Below are positions 39,412 to 51,310 of a DNA stretch of 64,000 nucleotides, piece by piece. Source of the DNA: Gymnorhina tibicen (Eukaryota; Chordata; Aves; Passeriformes; Artamidae); assembly GCA_013399875.1 (NCBI GenBank), contig VXAZ01007538.1, positions 310,001-374,000 on the forward strand. Reading direction: 5' to 3'. Both the position numbers and the translations under genes were made by a program. Below the pieces are notes generated by a model. That model saw only the letters and a list, made by a program, of their open reading frames with translations. It was not told the DNA's origin and ran no database searches. Position 1 is the stretch's first letter, and the number at the start of each line of letters is the position of its first letter.

Positions 39412-41480
39412 GCTAAAATTCAAGTTTCTCAGTGTGAATTCTCTAGCTGCGAGTTTGAGCCAATGAGTCAATGTATGTCTCTGTATGCATGGCAATGCAT
39501 TTGAAATGTTATGCATTTGAAGAGTACTGGCAGGGGAGTAAGCACAAACACCAAATTACACCACTTCATCTTTATGGTTACTCCATAAAATTGGATTTCA
39601 TGTTATGCAGTGGTTACTGTGAAAGTCTCCCAGTGGGCTCCTTCTCTTCCCCTCATTTACTTATCCCCTTTGGCCTCTACATGTTGTAAGACTGCCCATG
39701 TACAGGCTGCAGAATTTTCTGGAAGCTGTAAACTTGATATATGCAGTGTGCAGATGGAGCTGCAGCAGCTCCCTGCCAGGTTCTACAGAGAATGGCAGGT
39801 TCCTGCTGCTGTGGGCAGGGACAGGACCTGGACCATCCTGACCTGACCCCCTAACTGGGAAACTGCCTCAACTTCATCTGCAGTCTGTCCCCTGCAAAAT
39901 AACAACAGACATGACAGCTCTCTGTGTGCTCTGCAATAGAGGGTTCAGGAGAAACACTTGTCTTTTTCGTAGGGGTCATAACTAAGCTTCCTCTAAAAAG
40001 GAGGGTTAAGAGGAGTGTGAGTCATAGGCACCGTCACTAAGACCAAAGATTAATTCATTACATTGAAGAGATTACTTCATAAACTGGAAAAAAGACACAA
40101 ATCCCCCCTAGATTAAGCCCTCACATACTATTCCTGTTCAACGCTAAGTTGTTCATTGTCACTTTATAATGTATTATTAAAAACCCTGCACCTTTAGAGA
40201 TTGTAAAGTTTCTTAAGAAATTTGGAAACAATATCTGAAAATTCTTGTGCAGTATCAACTGTCTTACAAGGTCATCTTGTTGGATTCTGAAAAGCTACAA
40301 ATCTTTGAATTCCTCATACATGTTTCTGGAGTTCTTTTTTATTTTCTATACTCACTCAATAACCATTTATCATGTGTCAGAACTTGAATGTTTCCCTGCT
40401 TGGCTCTGTGACTGAATTCAGCATCACAAATAAGCCACTCTAATTCCATCTGTTTGTATTGCTCCTGATTTCTGTTTAGATTTCATCCTTTGCAACTCCA
40501 GTGACATTCTGCAGTTATCCCCTGATCCTAAAACTCTTGTTAATCCACTTACCTTATGCAGAGCAGGCTTAAACTCTGTTCTGGGTAGGGCTTGTCAGAA
40601 GGGGAATTTTGCCAAGGTACTCCAAGCTGTACTTCAGCAGCAGTGTTTGCAAGGCACGCCCTTGCACGCTGGCGCCTGCAAAGGTTTGTTCAGCCTGTCA
40701 TGCCCGTGACTGCTTATTCCGGCACTGTGGTTCTCCCCGTGCCTGGATGCAAAATAGAAAATGAGAAGTGCTTCTGGACACATCTTGGCACTGGTGCCTG
40801 CATCCTGCTTGCTGGCCACAAAGCCTCACCTGAGGGCTCTCTTCCTTTTTTTTTTTTCTTCCATTGACAAAACTTCTCACTAAAAGCTTTCCTGAGCTTC
40901 ATAAATAGCATCAAAACCAGAGACTCTCTATTAAAACAGTTTTTTCACTCACTTTTTGTGCCTTATGATTACTTTCTCCCTTGTTATGTCTTTTTTTTCC
41001 ATTTTAGTAACGTACATTATTGTTTCTGTTTCATAAGGTAAATAGGTCTGAAGAACTGTGTTAAACAGGCACTCTAAACTTAAATATTTAGAAGTAGATC
41101 TGCCTCTACCATAAATTCTGACTTTTTCATTTTTCAGGAGAAAACAATATTTTTCAGTAGAAAAAGAACTGAATGCTTCAGCACAGATAACTCATTCCAC
41201 CTGTGGTAGCATACAGTCAGTGGATTACTGCCTTGGGTTAAAGATCTACTAATCTTGCTGAGGAACTGAGGCTGTAGATTATAAGACCCTTTCTTTTCCC
41301 TTTACAAAGCTCTTTCTGCCTTATTTCAAGCTAAATGAAAACAGCTGCATATCTCGAATTATGCATTCAGAGAGAATTTTGATATGATAATCTTCAAAAC
41401 ACAATTCATTTTAATCTTTCTCATACAGTTTTCTGCCAAATAAGATTGATGGTGCTTTGTTTCTCCTCTTTTCACTGTAG

Positions 41481-41537
41481 TTTTGACAGTGAAATATCAG
41501 AGTATATTAAGGAGTCCATTAGACATCTGATTTGAAG
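41481..41537 (+). other. Candidate exon, 57 nt (plus strand)
   Basis: The strongest 3' splice site I noticed in the window, TTCTCCTCTTTTCACTGTAG, ends at 41480. A donor GTACGT follows at 41538. Frame 1 meets a stop at once and frame 3 meets one near the end. Frame 2 reads FDSEISEYIKESIRHLI and then stops just before the donor. An internal coding exon is therefore unlikely; a non-coding RNA exon or an unused site is the better reading. Confidence 0.15.
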
Positions 41538-43780
41538 GTACGTGATTCTTATTTAGTCTACGACCAGGAAAGATGTAGCCTATTTCACATTCAATATTTC
41601 ATGAAGCAAATGCACAGTGCAGTGTGACAGAGATATCTAAAAGAAAAAATAAGAAACTCCAATATGCTGCCATGACCCGTTTCTTTAAACAAGGGTCCTT
41701 AAGTCTGTCCATTATTACAATGCAGTTCATAATACACTGATGGGTTAATTTAGACCTTTCTTAAGTGATATTTGTAAAGCTTTTCATGTTTGGAACTATG
41801 CAGATGAACTCTGGAGCACAGGTAACACTCAACACCAGTGCTGACTGCCTGAAGTGTGTGGTACAAAGCGTGTGTTTCAGAGCCATCACTTCAGCAGATC
41901 CTCAGCATTTATTAATATCAAAAATGATATTAATAAATCAAGTGGAAAAATACTTGAACAGCAATTGTTGTGAATGCATTATTTCCCCTTCTCATTTTTC
42001 CTAATGAAGTGTTTGAAACGCACCAAGACCATTCGTTCAAGCTCCTCTGCTGATGTTGTGTATTCTTCACGCTTTCCTCTTTACCTGAATACGAGTGTAT
42101 CAGCAGCAAAATGTTCTGTTTACTGCTGAAAATGGTAACCTCAGAGATCTACAAAGACCTGTTTTCCTAGTGCCTGCTCTTACTGCTGCAGAACCCCAAG
42201 GATGTTTTCTGCTGTGGAGATGACAACAAAATACTTAACATGGTGAAAGATGTAGGATGCCTGTTACTGAACAGTCTTGACCTCTGAATTTTGGTATCTG
42301 CTAATCCAAATAATTAACACATGTTTTTGGCATGATCTGTGAAAATTGTCTAGATTTCAAGAGCATTCTTGCTCAAACCTGCCAAAAAACATATGTTGTG
42401 AAGGGTTTTCTCAAAATTGAAATTTCATGTTAACAAGGGAAAGGGTTTCATCCTGCATGTTTCCTTTCAAAAAAAGGAAAGTCTTGTTTGCACTGCCTTC
42501 CAGGTTAATGAACAAGATTCATTAACTCAGACACAAACAGCAGCTCACTGTCATAGTAGGGACTGAGAGTGCCCTAAACCCCTTTTGTTGGTTACACAGC
42601 GGCTGGCACTGGAGCCCCAAGAAAACTCCCAACTGGGTGACTTGTGGTGACTGCAGTCTGTAACTACCTGCTGTGAAAATGAACTGGGAGTGTGCTTTAA
42701 GCAGCTGTACCACAATTATCAAGAAGTGCAGAAATGAGATAGATGCTTTTCGCTCTTTGGAAGATGCACAAAGGACATCTCCAACTCTTGAAATCTTGGA
42801 AATGTTTCTTAGGCGGAAGAGTTGCACAGCAGTAGAAAAAGTCACTCTTAATTCAGTACACATCTTTAAAGCCAGATGTATGCTTCTAAACTATAATTTT
42901 ATTTCCAGTTATTAAATGCAATTAAATTCTAATGATAAAGCAAAAACTCTGCTAAAATCCTACATGAACTTGTGAAATTAAAACTTGTGGTTCCTTTTCC
43001 TTCAGTTGTGAGATTCAGACATTCTTCTATCTTCCTCTTCAATCTTGTAAATTCTGTAAAGTTACTTTTATCATTGAAGTTTACAGCTTTTTTCTACCAG
43101 ATTTGCAATCTTGAGTTTTTTCAATATGGTGAGAGTGGCTTGCACTAAAGAAAAATTTAAACTCTTTAATGGCACGAAGTAAAGAAAAAAATCAGTGAAA
43201 TTGTTATAGCCTAATAGTATTTTAGCTGTTCTTCAAACAGTTCAGCATTTCTGAGATAGATTTTCTTCCTAATTTAAAAATTATATAGACTTATAAAATG
43301 TCTTTCCTACATATTATTGTAATTATATAAATTGTGCTCATGGAAATATTAAATGGAAAAAAAATAAATCTTTTTCCTCAAAAATTACCTATCCAGAGGC
43401 ATAACGGGTATTGCAAATAGAAGGTGTCTGATGTGGTACAGTGAAACAATGTAGAACAATGTATATTTTGAACAGGATTTATGAAAGACTGACAAAGGGT
43501 TTTATAAGAAATATATGAAACTCAATAAATGATTTTTCCCTGTAGGCCCAGTATAATCTGTACTGGCATCCTGTTATTATGCAGAATTGCTTGCAGTAAT
43601 ACCTCAGGCAAATGGATTTCCTGATGCAGCTGGTGCTGTGTTATGTGGATAAATAGCATTTTGTTTTGTTTGCAAACACCCGGCTCATTTAAGATGGTTC
43701 CTGAAATTTTAACAGGCAGCTGAGCAGTGGTAATAGAATAATATTTACAAATTCAGCAAGTAAACATTGTCTCTCATTAC
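41538..43780. other. Unannotated stretch, no gene seen
   Basis: Holds the perfect hairpin at 41907-41938 (separate entry). Overlapping open frames on both strands at 42520-42915 have no recognisable domain. Otherwise AT-rich unique DNA. Confidence 0.6.
41907..41938. repeat. Perfect 14-bp hairpin with AAAA loop
   Basis: ATTTATTAATATCA (41907-41920) and its exact reverse complement TGATATTAATAAAT (41925-41938) flank a four-A loop, with no mismatch in the stem. It is AT-only except for one G-C pair. It could extrude as a cruciform, fold in a transcript, or be a replication-slippage product. It is too short for a microRNA precursor. Confidence 0.9.
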
Positions 43781-43921
43781 ATTTGATCTGTTTCTCTGTC
43801 CCAGCTCAATATTCGCTGACACTGTGACTGGAAAGCAAAGAGCCTGTCATCCTGGCAGATAGAATGCTGCACGCCCCTGGGCCTTGCTTCACAATCACCG
43901 TTTGGTTTACGCTCGAAGCAT
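43781..43921 (-). other. Candidate coding exon, 141 nt (minus strand)
   Basis: On the minus strand an acceptor ending TTTACTGTTCAACAG precedes 141 bases that are open in one frame, then a donor GTAATG. The exon would be symmetric, phase 2 at both ends. The 46 whole codons start CFERKPNGDCEARPRG and end QRILSWDRETDQ. They use a mixed amino-acid set with four cysteines, unlike the Phe/Ile/Lys-rich chance frames elsewhere. The patch also keeps several CpGs. No protein family is recognised. The donor is weaker than consensus. It could equally be a conserved regulatory element that happens to be open. Confidence 0.2.
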
Positions 43922-46111
43922 CTGTTGAACAGTAAATGATTATTGCATTTGTTGTTTCTCACATAACGGACGCAATTCTTTCGTACTCTTTCTAATAATA
44001 TAATCTTTGTTTTGTCTAGAAAATATTTTTAAAAGTTTTCAATAGCTTGCCAAAAATGGCTGAAATGTTCACCTTATATAAACTGTGTTCAGTGTGGAAG
44101 AGATGAATTTCAAGAGGCCGTGAGTTGACATTAATCAAAATGTCAGTTATAGAAGATAACACGATATTAGCAATTCTGGGGCTCACAGGAAGATTTATCC
44201 GAGTACAAAAAGCTAAGTTCTTTGAAACACCCTCTGCCCATTTCATTACTAATTCTGTCTTATATTTTTCTTACAGTTCTGCCTATAGTGTCAGGAGCAG
44301 AGTATTTTTGTCTTTGCCAGATACATAATTGTTTTTTCTTTCTGTTTTTACCTTTACCCAAATTTTCAATATGCACATTTAATGTAATGCTTGGGAAACT
44401 GCACATGCTGTCTTTGTAGAAAGAGAAACCAGCTGAAAAGAAGTTAGGATTCCTCGCTCTGTGTCTTAAAAGCAAGAACTTTTTTTTTTTACATACTGTA
44501 ATTTTAATGGAGTTTTCCATTTACTCCATAGAATTTAGCAATTTTGCAATTTATCTTATTTTGCTGACTGCATCCTAATTTTGCCTCAAACACTGGCTGA
44601 CGCTGAAAGTCTCCCTGCAGTCTTTAGCACTGAAACAAGTTTGTGTTTGGCATGTGTGAGACAGCAGCACCCTCTTGGTTCCCTCTGTGTTTCTACCAAA
44701 TTCCAACTGATGCAATTTTACACTGTAGAGGTTGATAGCAAGAGATAATCACAGATTTCTCTGAGATTTTATTTTCTATTATTTTCACCTAGAAATAGGG
44801 TGTTACATGGAAGGACTATGGGGTTTTGAGAAAATTTCCAATAGATAAATTTTCTGTTCCTGCTAGATTGTGCTGCTAGTCTGCTAATGTTGCTCTGTTA
44901 ATAAAATGCAGGAAAAAAAAATCACTCTAAAGTATTTAATGAAATAATTTTTCCTCCTTCACTTTGCACTGTGAGCTTTTTTAAAGTAATATGTTTGCAG
45001 TAGAATGGCTTTGTGCAATCTTATGCATGATTTATCACAAAATGCATATTACATAGACTGGCATTCACATCATGTACTTTCATGTAGTGGAGCAGTACAG
45101 AAAGAAACTGTTGAAGGAGAGGTAATCAAAAACCAGGCTACTGTTCTTGTTACTGATTCATGATAATGCAATATAGTAAACAGCAAGTTACATTAGATAT
45201 TCATAGTATTTAAAAATTATTAGCAAGTGCCAGCTAGTTTTTATAGAAACATTTAGCCTTCCATCTGCTTGGGCTGCAATGAAATTCTACGACACTGCCC
45301 TACAAGCTGTAAAGTAATATGGAAATACCTAAAGCAAGCTTAATTTCCAGAAGTAGTCTGATTGCAGCAGGGTAGCAATTCAGCACAGGCTGTTTCTCCA
45401 CCAAAGGAGTTCTTTCAACATGAATCCAAGCTGTGGGCTATGAAGACTGCCTGTAGAGTAGATTAAATTTCTGTCACACATCTTAGAACATTTCTGCTCT
45501 TTTCTATTTTTACTCTAGAAATAGGAATATTTTACATGGTGTAAAGCTAACAAGAGATGCAGGAATTTTCTGAGTCCTATTTGTTCCCCAGGACGTATAA
45601 CTTTGATGTACCGTGTCACTGAAATGCTCAGTTGCCTTTGTTTGCCGGGAGTTGCTGAGCTGGCCCATGAGTTTTATGCCGAGTTCCATGTGTAAGAGCG
45701 ATGGAGAACTATCCATCATGTACCCGGGGTGCTGTTTTCTGTACCGCTGCCATTAAACTTACTCAGTAGTTTTCCAAAGGCAACCGGAGACAGAATTTAG
45801 TACAAGTTATTAGATCTCTTTCAGATAGAAGGCCAGAAAAAGAAGCTGCTGAAGCTGCAGCAGAGAAATTATAGCTTACTTAGGAAAAAACAGGTTTCAG
45901 GGGGAAAAAATTAACATAATTGAACTCTACAAAGAGAAGCCTGGCATAAATGCCTGGATTGGCAGTGTAGAAACAATGCAAAGAACCAGCCTCTATCAGG
46001 AGTCGGTGGAAAGGAAGGCTTTGTGGATGTTTTGGCCCTAATACCAACCTTTTCTCATCTGAAATCAGCAAGAACAACCCTAGAAAGGATACTGATTCTT
46101 CTGTGTTGCAG
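43922..46111. other. Unannotated stretch, no gene seen
   Basis: CpGs continue to about 43985 just beside the candidate exon. A second CpG-retaining patch is at 45590-45760, with about seven CpGs in 170 bases. T10 occurs at about 44481-44490. No gene or transposon recognised. Confidence 0.55.
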
Positions 46112-46171
46112 TGTGTGAAACCTACCCCCAAGCTTCTTAGAGCACTCTGCTGTCAAAAGCTGAAATCAGAG
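46112..46171 (+). other. Candidate exon, 60 nt (plus strand)
   Basis: The acceptor GATTCTTCTGTGTTGCAG has a plausible branch site (ACTGATT) just upstream. The donor CAGAG|GTAAGG is close to consensus. The 60 bases are open in frame 1 only, starting CVKPTPKLLRALCCQ, and the length is a multiple of three. No family is recognised. Splice signals are good on both sides, but short open exons like this also arise by chance. Confidence 0.2.
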
Positions 46172-48336
46172 GTAAGGTTCTCTAAGGCACTGCTGCATGA
46201 GAATGAGGATACCAATAGCTGGGCATCTTCTCTAAACTATGAGGTGCTATATCATTTGCATCAGAGTTGAATTTCTATATACAAAATAATAAAAAAACCA
46301 AAGCATCTAAAGCTGACAGTTTGTTTTTGGTGGTTCCAGTGGCTATAAATACTGTTTTGGAAAATATTGTTGGTAACATGAGTGAGTAATCCTGAAATGA
46401 GTTATTCTACAAATGTGGCATTTGTTTTAGCCTTTTGTGGAGAAATCTGTGTATATGAAACCGGAGGAAAAAAACTGTGGAAAGGAAAAAGGAGATGAAA
46501 ATTAACTTGAAATGTGGATGAAGCTGACCCAGTGGAATAAAAAAGTAAGCAGTAAGTAAAATGCTTAAGCAAGCTTTTCAGAGCTCATTACTTGCCTAAA
46601 GACACTCAAGCACCTTAAAATCCCCCTAGTTAGCTGTCTGCATCTTTAGGCAGATAATGACCCCGCAAAGGCAAAGCTTTTTCCGTGCATACTTCTAAGA
46701 GAAATACCGTAGCAGTCAGCATGTGGAAAGGGCACGTGGAAAAGATGAAGTTGGATGTTCTAAATTTTTTTTCAGAATAAGTTGTGATTGAGTACAACTC
46801 CTAGCAAGCAACCCTAGCATGGTATATTCTACTCGAGATCTTATTTAAGACAATGTTTTAGTGATATAGATTTGGTTTAGTATGGTTAATAAAGAGCATC
46901 AATTCATTGCACTGTGCAAAACTTCAGAAGTAAATTCTTGTTAAAGCTACGTTTAGTAAGTAGTTAAATAATGGTTGACTCTTGTGAACCTTTTTGAGAA
47001 ATGGTGAGGAAATAAACTGCTATTTGCTGCCCATAAGTTCCTGCTGTCATAACAACTTCATGGTAGTTGCTTTGTAGCATTCTTTCTTGCATTTCAGCAT
47101 CCACAATGCTCAGATTTATTCAAAATTAAGTAATTTTTCCTCACTGAGTTTGCATTCTTCATTAAAAGTAACTTTATATCTAAGCATTTGACAGAATGAT
47201 CTGCTTTTAATACATCCCTCCATCATTTTCTGTAGTATAATTAATATTTTAAAAGCCTGAACAGGCCCTGAATCTTGATTTAAATAGCAAAACTTGTCTT
47301 GTTCAACAGAAAAAAAAACCAAACATAAAATACCCACAGAAGAACTTCTATTTCTCTATAAACCAGGAATATTCATCTGCAAATATGCCACAACTGTTTC
47401 CAGAAAGAAAATAAACTATGCTAGTTATAGGTGTTATTACCCCCAGTTTCCAATTTTCTGGTTTCCAGACCGTTATGGAACAGCAAAAACATGGAGTATT
47501 CTGGCACAATGGGTATTTTTGCTATCCGTGTTTCAGCATGTACAAAACATAACTGAACTGAATGTGCTGCTACAGAGCAAGTGGCGAGAAGGAATAATTG
47601 ACATCAGAAATGCAGCAGCAAGCCTAGGTTAAGCCATAGGGTTTGTGTTTGCAGGAAAACAGCAGTAAATGCCCAGAGCAAACCTGTCAAATGTTAAGTG
47701 TCTTTTATTTACTCAGTTTTTCTGTGCTTGGTCTTTTCTGGAGCGGTTGGCAAATGATTGGTTGATATCTCTGCATTGCTCATTCAGTTCATAAGGTCTA
47801 GATACACCAATGCTCCTCGAATTCTTATTCAAAGTTTAAGAAGAAAGCAGAACTCTCCAGAATGAGCTCTTTAAATCGTTTTTTTTCCACGTCATTAGTT
47901 TTAAAAGTCATTTATACACCACTTTCTATTTGTTATTTATCCCAGAATCTCAGCTTGGGACCCGTCCTCAGCTCAGCAAATACCAGTTAGACACTGCACT
48001 TGACATCTCTCAAAATATCTTCTGTTAAAGTGTAGACTCTGAATGTTCTCAGCAAAACTGCCTTTTTTCTGCCCAAATGATTCTCCTGTTTAGTCTCAGT
48101 TAGTGATGGAATTTTCAGTGCAGCTTTTCTGTGTAGCCACAGTTTAACACAGGGTTTCTACGAGCATAAACGTTAGTTAGGGTACAAAGTTTTTGAACCG
48201 GCAGCACTCTAAACTTCTTGGGAACGTGCAGACAGAAATGGAGCACAGAAGTAGCTGAAATGAGACGAAGAAATTATTGTTGAGGTTTGCTGGGCGGGAT
48301 GTTTAGCCAATGTAACAACATTTCTGATTTGTTTAC
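46172..48336. other. Unannotated stretch, no gene seen
   Basis: Unique AT-rich DNA. A 112-codon open frame on the plus strand at about 47294-47632 has no recognised domain and no supporting signal. CpGs become denser from about 48160. Confidence 0.55.
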
Positions 48337-48441
48337 TGGTGTTTCAAGGTCTGCTGAGACTACTTTTGCCCTGATTTTAGCAAAAATGTAGTGAAATTTG
48401 AGCTGGAAGAGATTTTCAATTGTTCTGACGCAGGCCTTTGA
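48337..48441 (-). other. Candidate coding exon, 105 nt (minus strand)
   Basis: The minus-strand acceptor (TTATATTTCGTCAG) precedes 105 open bases, phase 0 at both ends, starting SKACVRTIENLFQL and ending SADLETP. The donor is GTAAAC with an unfavourable A before it. The surrounding 300 bases (48150-48450) keep about eight CpGs. The donor is weak and the product is unrecognised, so this is a low-confidence hypothesis. Confidence 0.12.
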
Positions 48442-50607
48442 CTGACGAAATATAACACATCTCATGGATTTTTCATCTTATTTCATCTTTTTACTTGTAA
48501 TTTTAGTGTTTTTTTTTTTCTTTTGGCTTATATTTTTTCTCTCTTATGTGCATAATTATTTTGTTTTCCTACCTGTCTTATTGTTCAAGTATGAAAACAT
48601 AGCTGAAGATTTCAAATAAAATTTACATTTTCAGAAATACTTCTTTAATTTGGGTTTTTGTTTTGAATTGATGGAGAGATCACAAATAAAAATAATTATA
48701 TTAAAATATGCTACCATTCAGGCTATTTACAGAAGATTACATGGCATTGATGTCTTCCTGGAACTTGCACGAACACCATTCTGATTTTTTTGCTTCCATG
48801 TTACATTTTAAACTGGGGGTTTAATAAGACTTGTTTTATCTCTTCTCTGGTATGGTTGCTGTCCACATAACGCTCTCTTTTGACCATGTTCTAAATCCGT
48901 TTATTTTCTGATTTTATTTCCAGTCTTTCTAGGTCAAATTACTTTTTTAGGTGATAACCTCAGTACCCGATTTTATTAACTTGGGTTTTCCTCACTTAAC
49001 CAGTGTTCCTGTATCTGTGAAAGTAGAACCTCACTAGAACTCTTTCCTGAATATTTTGAACACCAGGGTATCTACCTCATGGTTTTAACTATGAATTGTC
49101 CGGTAGTTTTTATTAGTAGTATGAATTTCAAAGCAAAGAAACTTTTATTTTAGGTATAAGATTTTATTATACACTAGGAAAAAAATATGTATAGCAGCTG
49201 GAAACTGTAGGTATGATATTAGAAAAAGAGATGCAAATTAACATGTTAAACCACACTTGTGCTGCCCACACTTCCAGCAGTACTTGGGAATTACTCTGTC
49301 TCTAACTTGAGGGGGAAAAAAGAATCATAACAGCGTTCTCATTCTTCAGGCAAGGGCAACAAACGTTTTATTTGTTCTCTATCTTTATGCCTGGTGGATG
49401 CTCTATGATATTCCTGCCTCTTTTGCAGTTTTTCAAACCATCAGCATAGTGTAAAAGGATGGGATGCAATAGGGAATTCTTCCTCCTATATCAAGTTCTC
49501 AGCTGGAGTTTAGATGGATTTAATTTATTCACCTCTTTTTTCCTCTGCCTTTGTGGGTTCTCAAAAAAATTAAGAAACTGGGTTGTTGAAAGGATGCATT
49601 TTTAGGAAACTGAGTTGATGATCATCTTCAAAATGCTTCAGTGTCTCTGAATATTTCATTCTGTTCATTTCAATATTCATTTTACAGGAATTTTATTTAC
49701 TGAGACTTTATTCCTGATCCTTTCTGATTTTCTGTGATTTAACAAAAAATTATTGTGTGAAGAGGTGTCTGGTTTTGAAGTTATACATGTTGGTGTTTAT
49801 TTATTGGTTCCTTTGTTTTTGGAAGAACATTGGTAAGATTTGAACTACTTTATAGTTTCTTAGCTTTTCCTTCATTCATATAAAATGTATTCCTTCTGTG
49901 TTTTATCCCATAGTGAATTTTGTCCCTTTTAAAATATCAGCCTTGCAAAAAAAGAAAAGACAACAAGATCCTCCACTAAACAACAAAATCCCCTCTTTCC
50001 TTAATACTTATTTCATCAAATCCATACTTGTGTTCATATTCTAGCACAAGAACATGCTTTTCACTCATGTGAGGTAAAACTTCACTCATAGAACCACGGA
50101 AAAGGAGCTGGTTCTAATTGAGTCCTGCTGCCCAACCCTGTCAAGGCTGAAGTATTTCTAGACACCCTCAGGAATAAAGCTTTAGTTGAGTGCAAATGAG
50201 AATGCTGAAAGTTTAAAAGCCTTTCCTGACTCTGATGAAAATAAAATTGGCATTTTCAGGTTTGCCATGTTGAAGTGGCTTGACTTGAATCTATCTTCTA
50301 GACAGTAAAATTTTTTACGGCTTTATATCCTAGCTGCTGCTTGAAAATGTGGAAATTAAGATTTAATCAGCACACACATCCTTCTGCCTTTCTGTCATTT
50401 TAGGTGATTTTCAATGTATAGAGTAGCTGTACAGTTAAATTTAACTTATTTTCAGAGTTTCTCTTCACTTTGTAAAACCATGGCTATTTCCCTTTCTACA
50501 CCCAACAGGATGTTAATTTTTTGACTGCAGTTTGCACACTTCCATGCTGGCTTTTTAATTTCTAGTTGAACTCATTTGTCTCCTGATTTATATTTGGCCT
50601 CTTCCAA
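48442..50607. other. Unannotated stretch, no gene seen
   Basis: T-rich unique sequence (for example a T run near 48510-48519). Nothing recognised. A faint CR1-like start at 50090-50150 was considered and rejected. Confidence 0.55.
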
Positions 50608-50862
50608 ATAACAAGCAACAGGACAAGAGGAAATGACCCCAAGTTACCCCAGGGATTGGATATTTTGGAGCATTTTTTCACCAAAGGGGTTGTCAAGCAT
50701 TTTAACAGGTTGCCCAGGGAAGTAGTTGATCCACTATCCCTGGAGGTATTTAAAAGCTGTGTAGATGTGCACTTAGGGACATGGTTTAGTGGTGGACATG
50801 GGAGTTTTTGGGTAGTGGTTGGACTCTTGGAGGTCTTTTCCAATCTAAATGATTCTGAGGAC
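50608..50862 (+). mobile_element. CR1 LINE 3' end, upstream copy (plus strand)
   Basis: About 255 bp of CR1 3' untranslated region. Landmarks in order are ACAGGACAAGAGGAAATG, 'gggattggatattttggagc', 'aaaggggttgtcaagcattt', AACAGGTTGCCCAGGGAAG, 'tccctggaggtatttaaaag', GACATGGTTTAGTGGTGGAC and 'ggtcttttccaatctaaatg'. The copy ends with a single ATTCT-type tail unit. It is 5'-truncated, as is usual for CR1, and runs straight into the second CR1 copy in the same orientation. Confidence 0.95.
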
Positions 50863-51310
50863 ATGGAACTTTTGGAGCAAGTCCAGAGAAGGGCCACGAA
50901 GTTGCTAAGATGACTGAAGCAATTCCCTTATGAAGACAGGTTGAGAAAGTTGGGGCTGTTCAGCCTGGAGAAGAGAAGGTTGCATGGAGGCCTCATAGCA
51001 CCTTCTGGTATCTGAAGGGGCTACAGAGAAACCAGAGAGGGACTCTTCAGTGACAGGACACTGATTAGTAATGGGTACTAATTGAAAGAGGGGAAATTCA
51101 GATGTTAGGATGAGACTCTTTCCTGTGAGGGTGGTGAGGCACAGGAACAGGTTGCCCAGCGAGGTGGTGGATGCCCCAGCCCTGGCAGTGGATGAGGCAT
51201 TGGGCAACCTGGTCTGGTGGGAGTGTCCCTGCCTGTGGCACAGGGTGGGCTGGGCTGGGACTGGATCATCTTTAAGGTCCATTCCAAACCCTTAACACTC
51301 CATGATTCAA
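50863..51310 (+). mobile_element. CR1 LINE 3' fragment with ORF2 C-terminal relic (plus strand)
   Basis: About 450 bp. From 50872 one frame reads LEQVQRRATKLLR, a stop at 50911-50913, and then YEDRLRKLGLFSLEKRRLHG. This is the conserved C-terminal end of the CR1 ORF2 protein (endonuclease plus reverse transcriptase), here broken by an in-frame stop. The 3' untranslated region follows (AACAGGTTGCCCAGCGAGG, 'gggactggatcatctttaag') with the tail 'tccatgattcaatga'. It is a dead copy. The two CR1 copies differ clearly in 3' sequence, so they are separate subfamilies or ages rather than one duplicated copy. Confidence 0.95.

Larger units (their letters stand above)
36631..41480. other. Unannotated stretch, no gene seen
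   Basis: No recognised gene. It contains T11 at 37394-37404, a short (AC)6 microsatellite at 37425-37437, and a 9-bp perfect hairpin at 39389-39411. A GC-rich patch at 40620-40760 has six CpGs (discussed as a finding) and is followed by a T run at about 40847-40858. Open frames are short and lack domains. Confidence 0.6.

Noticed and set aside
42522..42915. Protein-like frames on both strands
   Set aside because: Both strands are open over the same bases, which points to low stop-codon content rather than a gene.
47294..47632. 112-codon plus-strand frame, considered as a retroviral or novel gene
   Set aside because: No conserved motif, starts in an A-rich run, and has no flanking repeats or splice sites.
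50085..50160. Possible further CR1 fragment (begins 'ctcatagaaccacgg')
   Set aside because: Only the first few words resemble a CR1 end; the following sequence does not continue the match.
50562..51287. Open frames on both strands over the CR1 pair
   Set aside because: They are readings of CR1 3' sequence, not host genes; only the short ORF2 C-terminal relic is meaningful.
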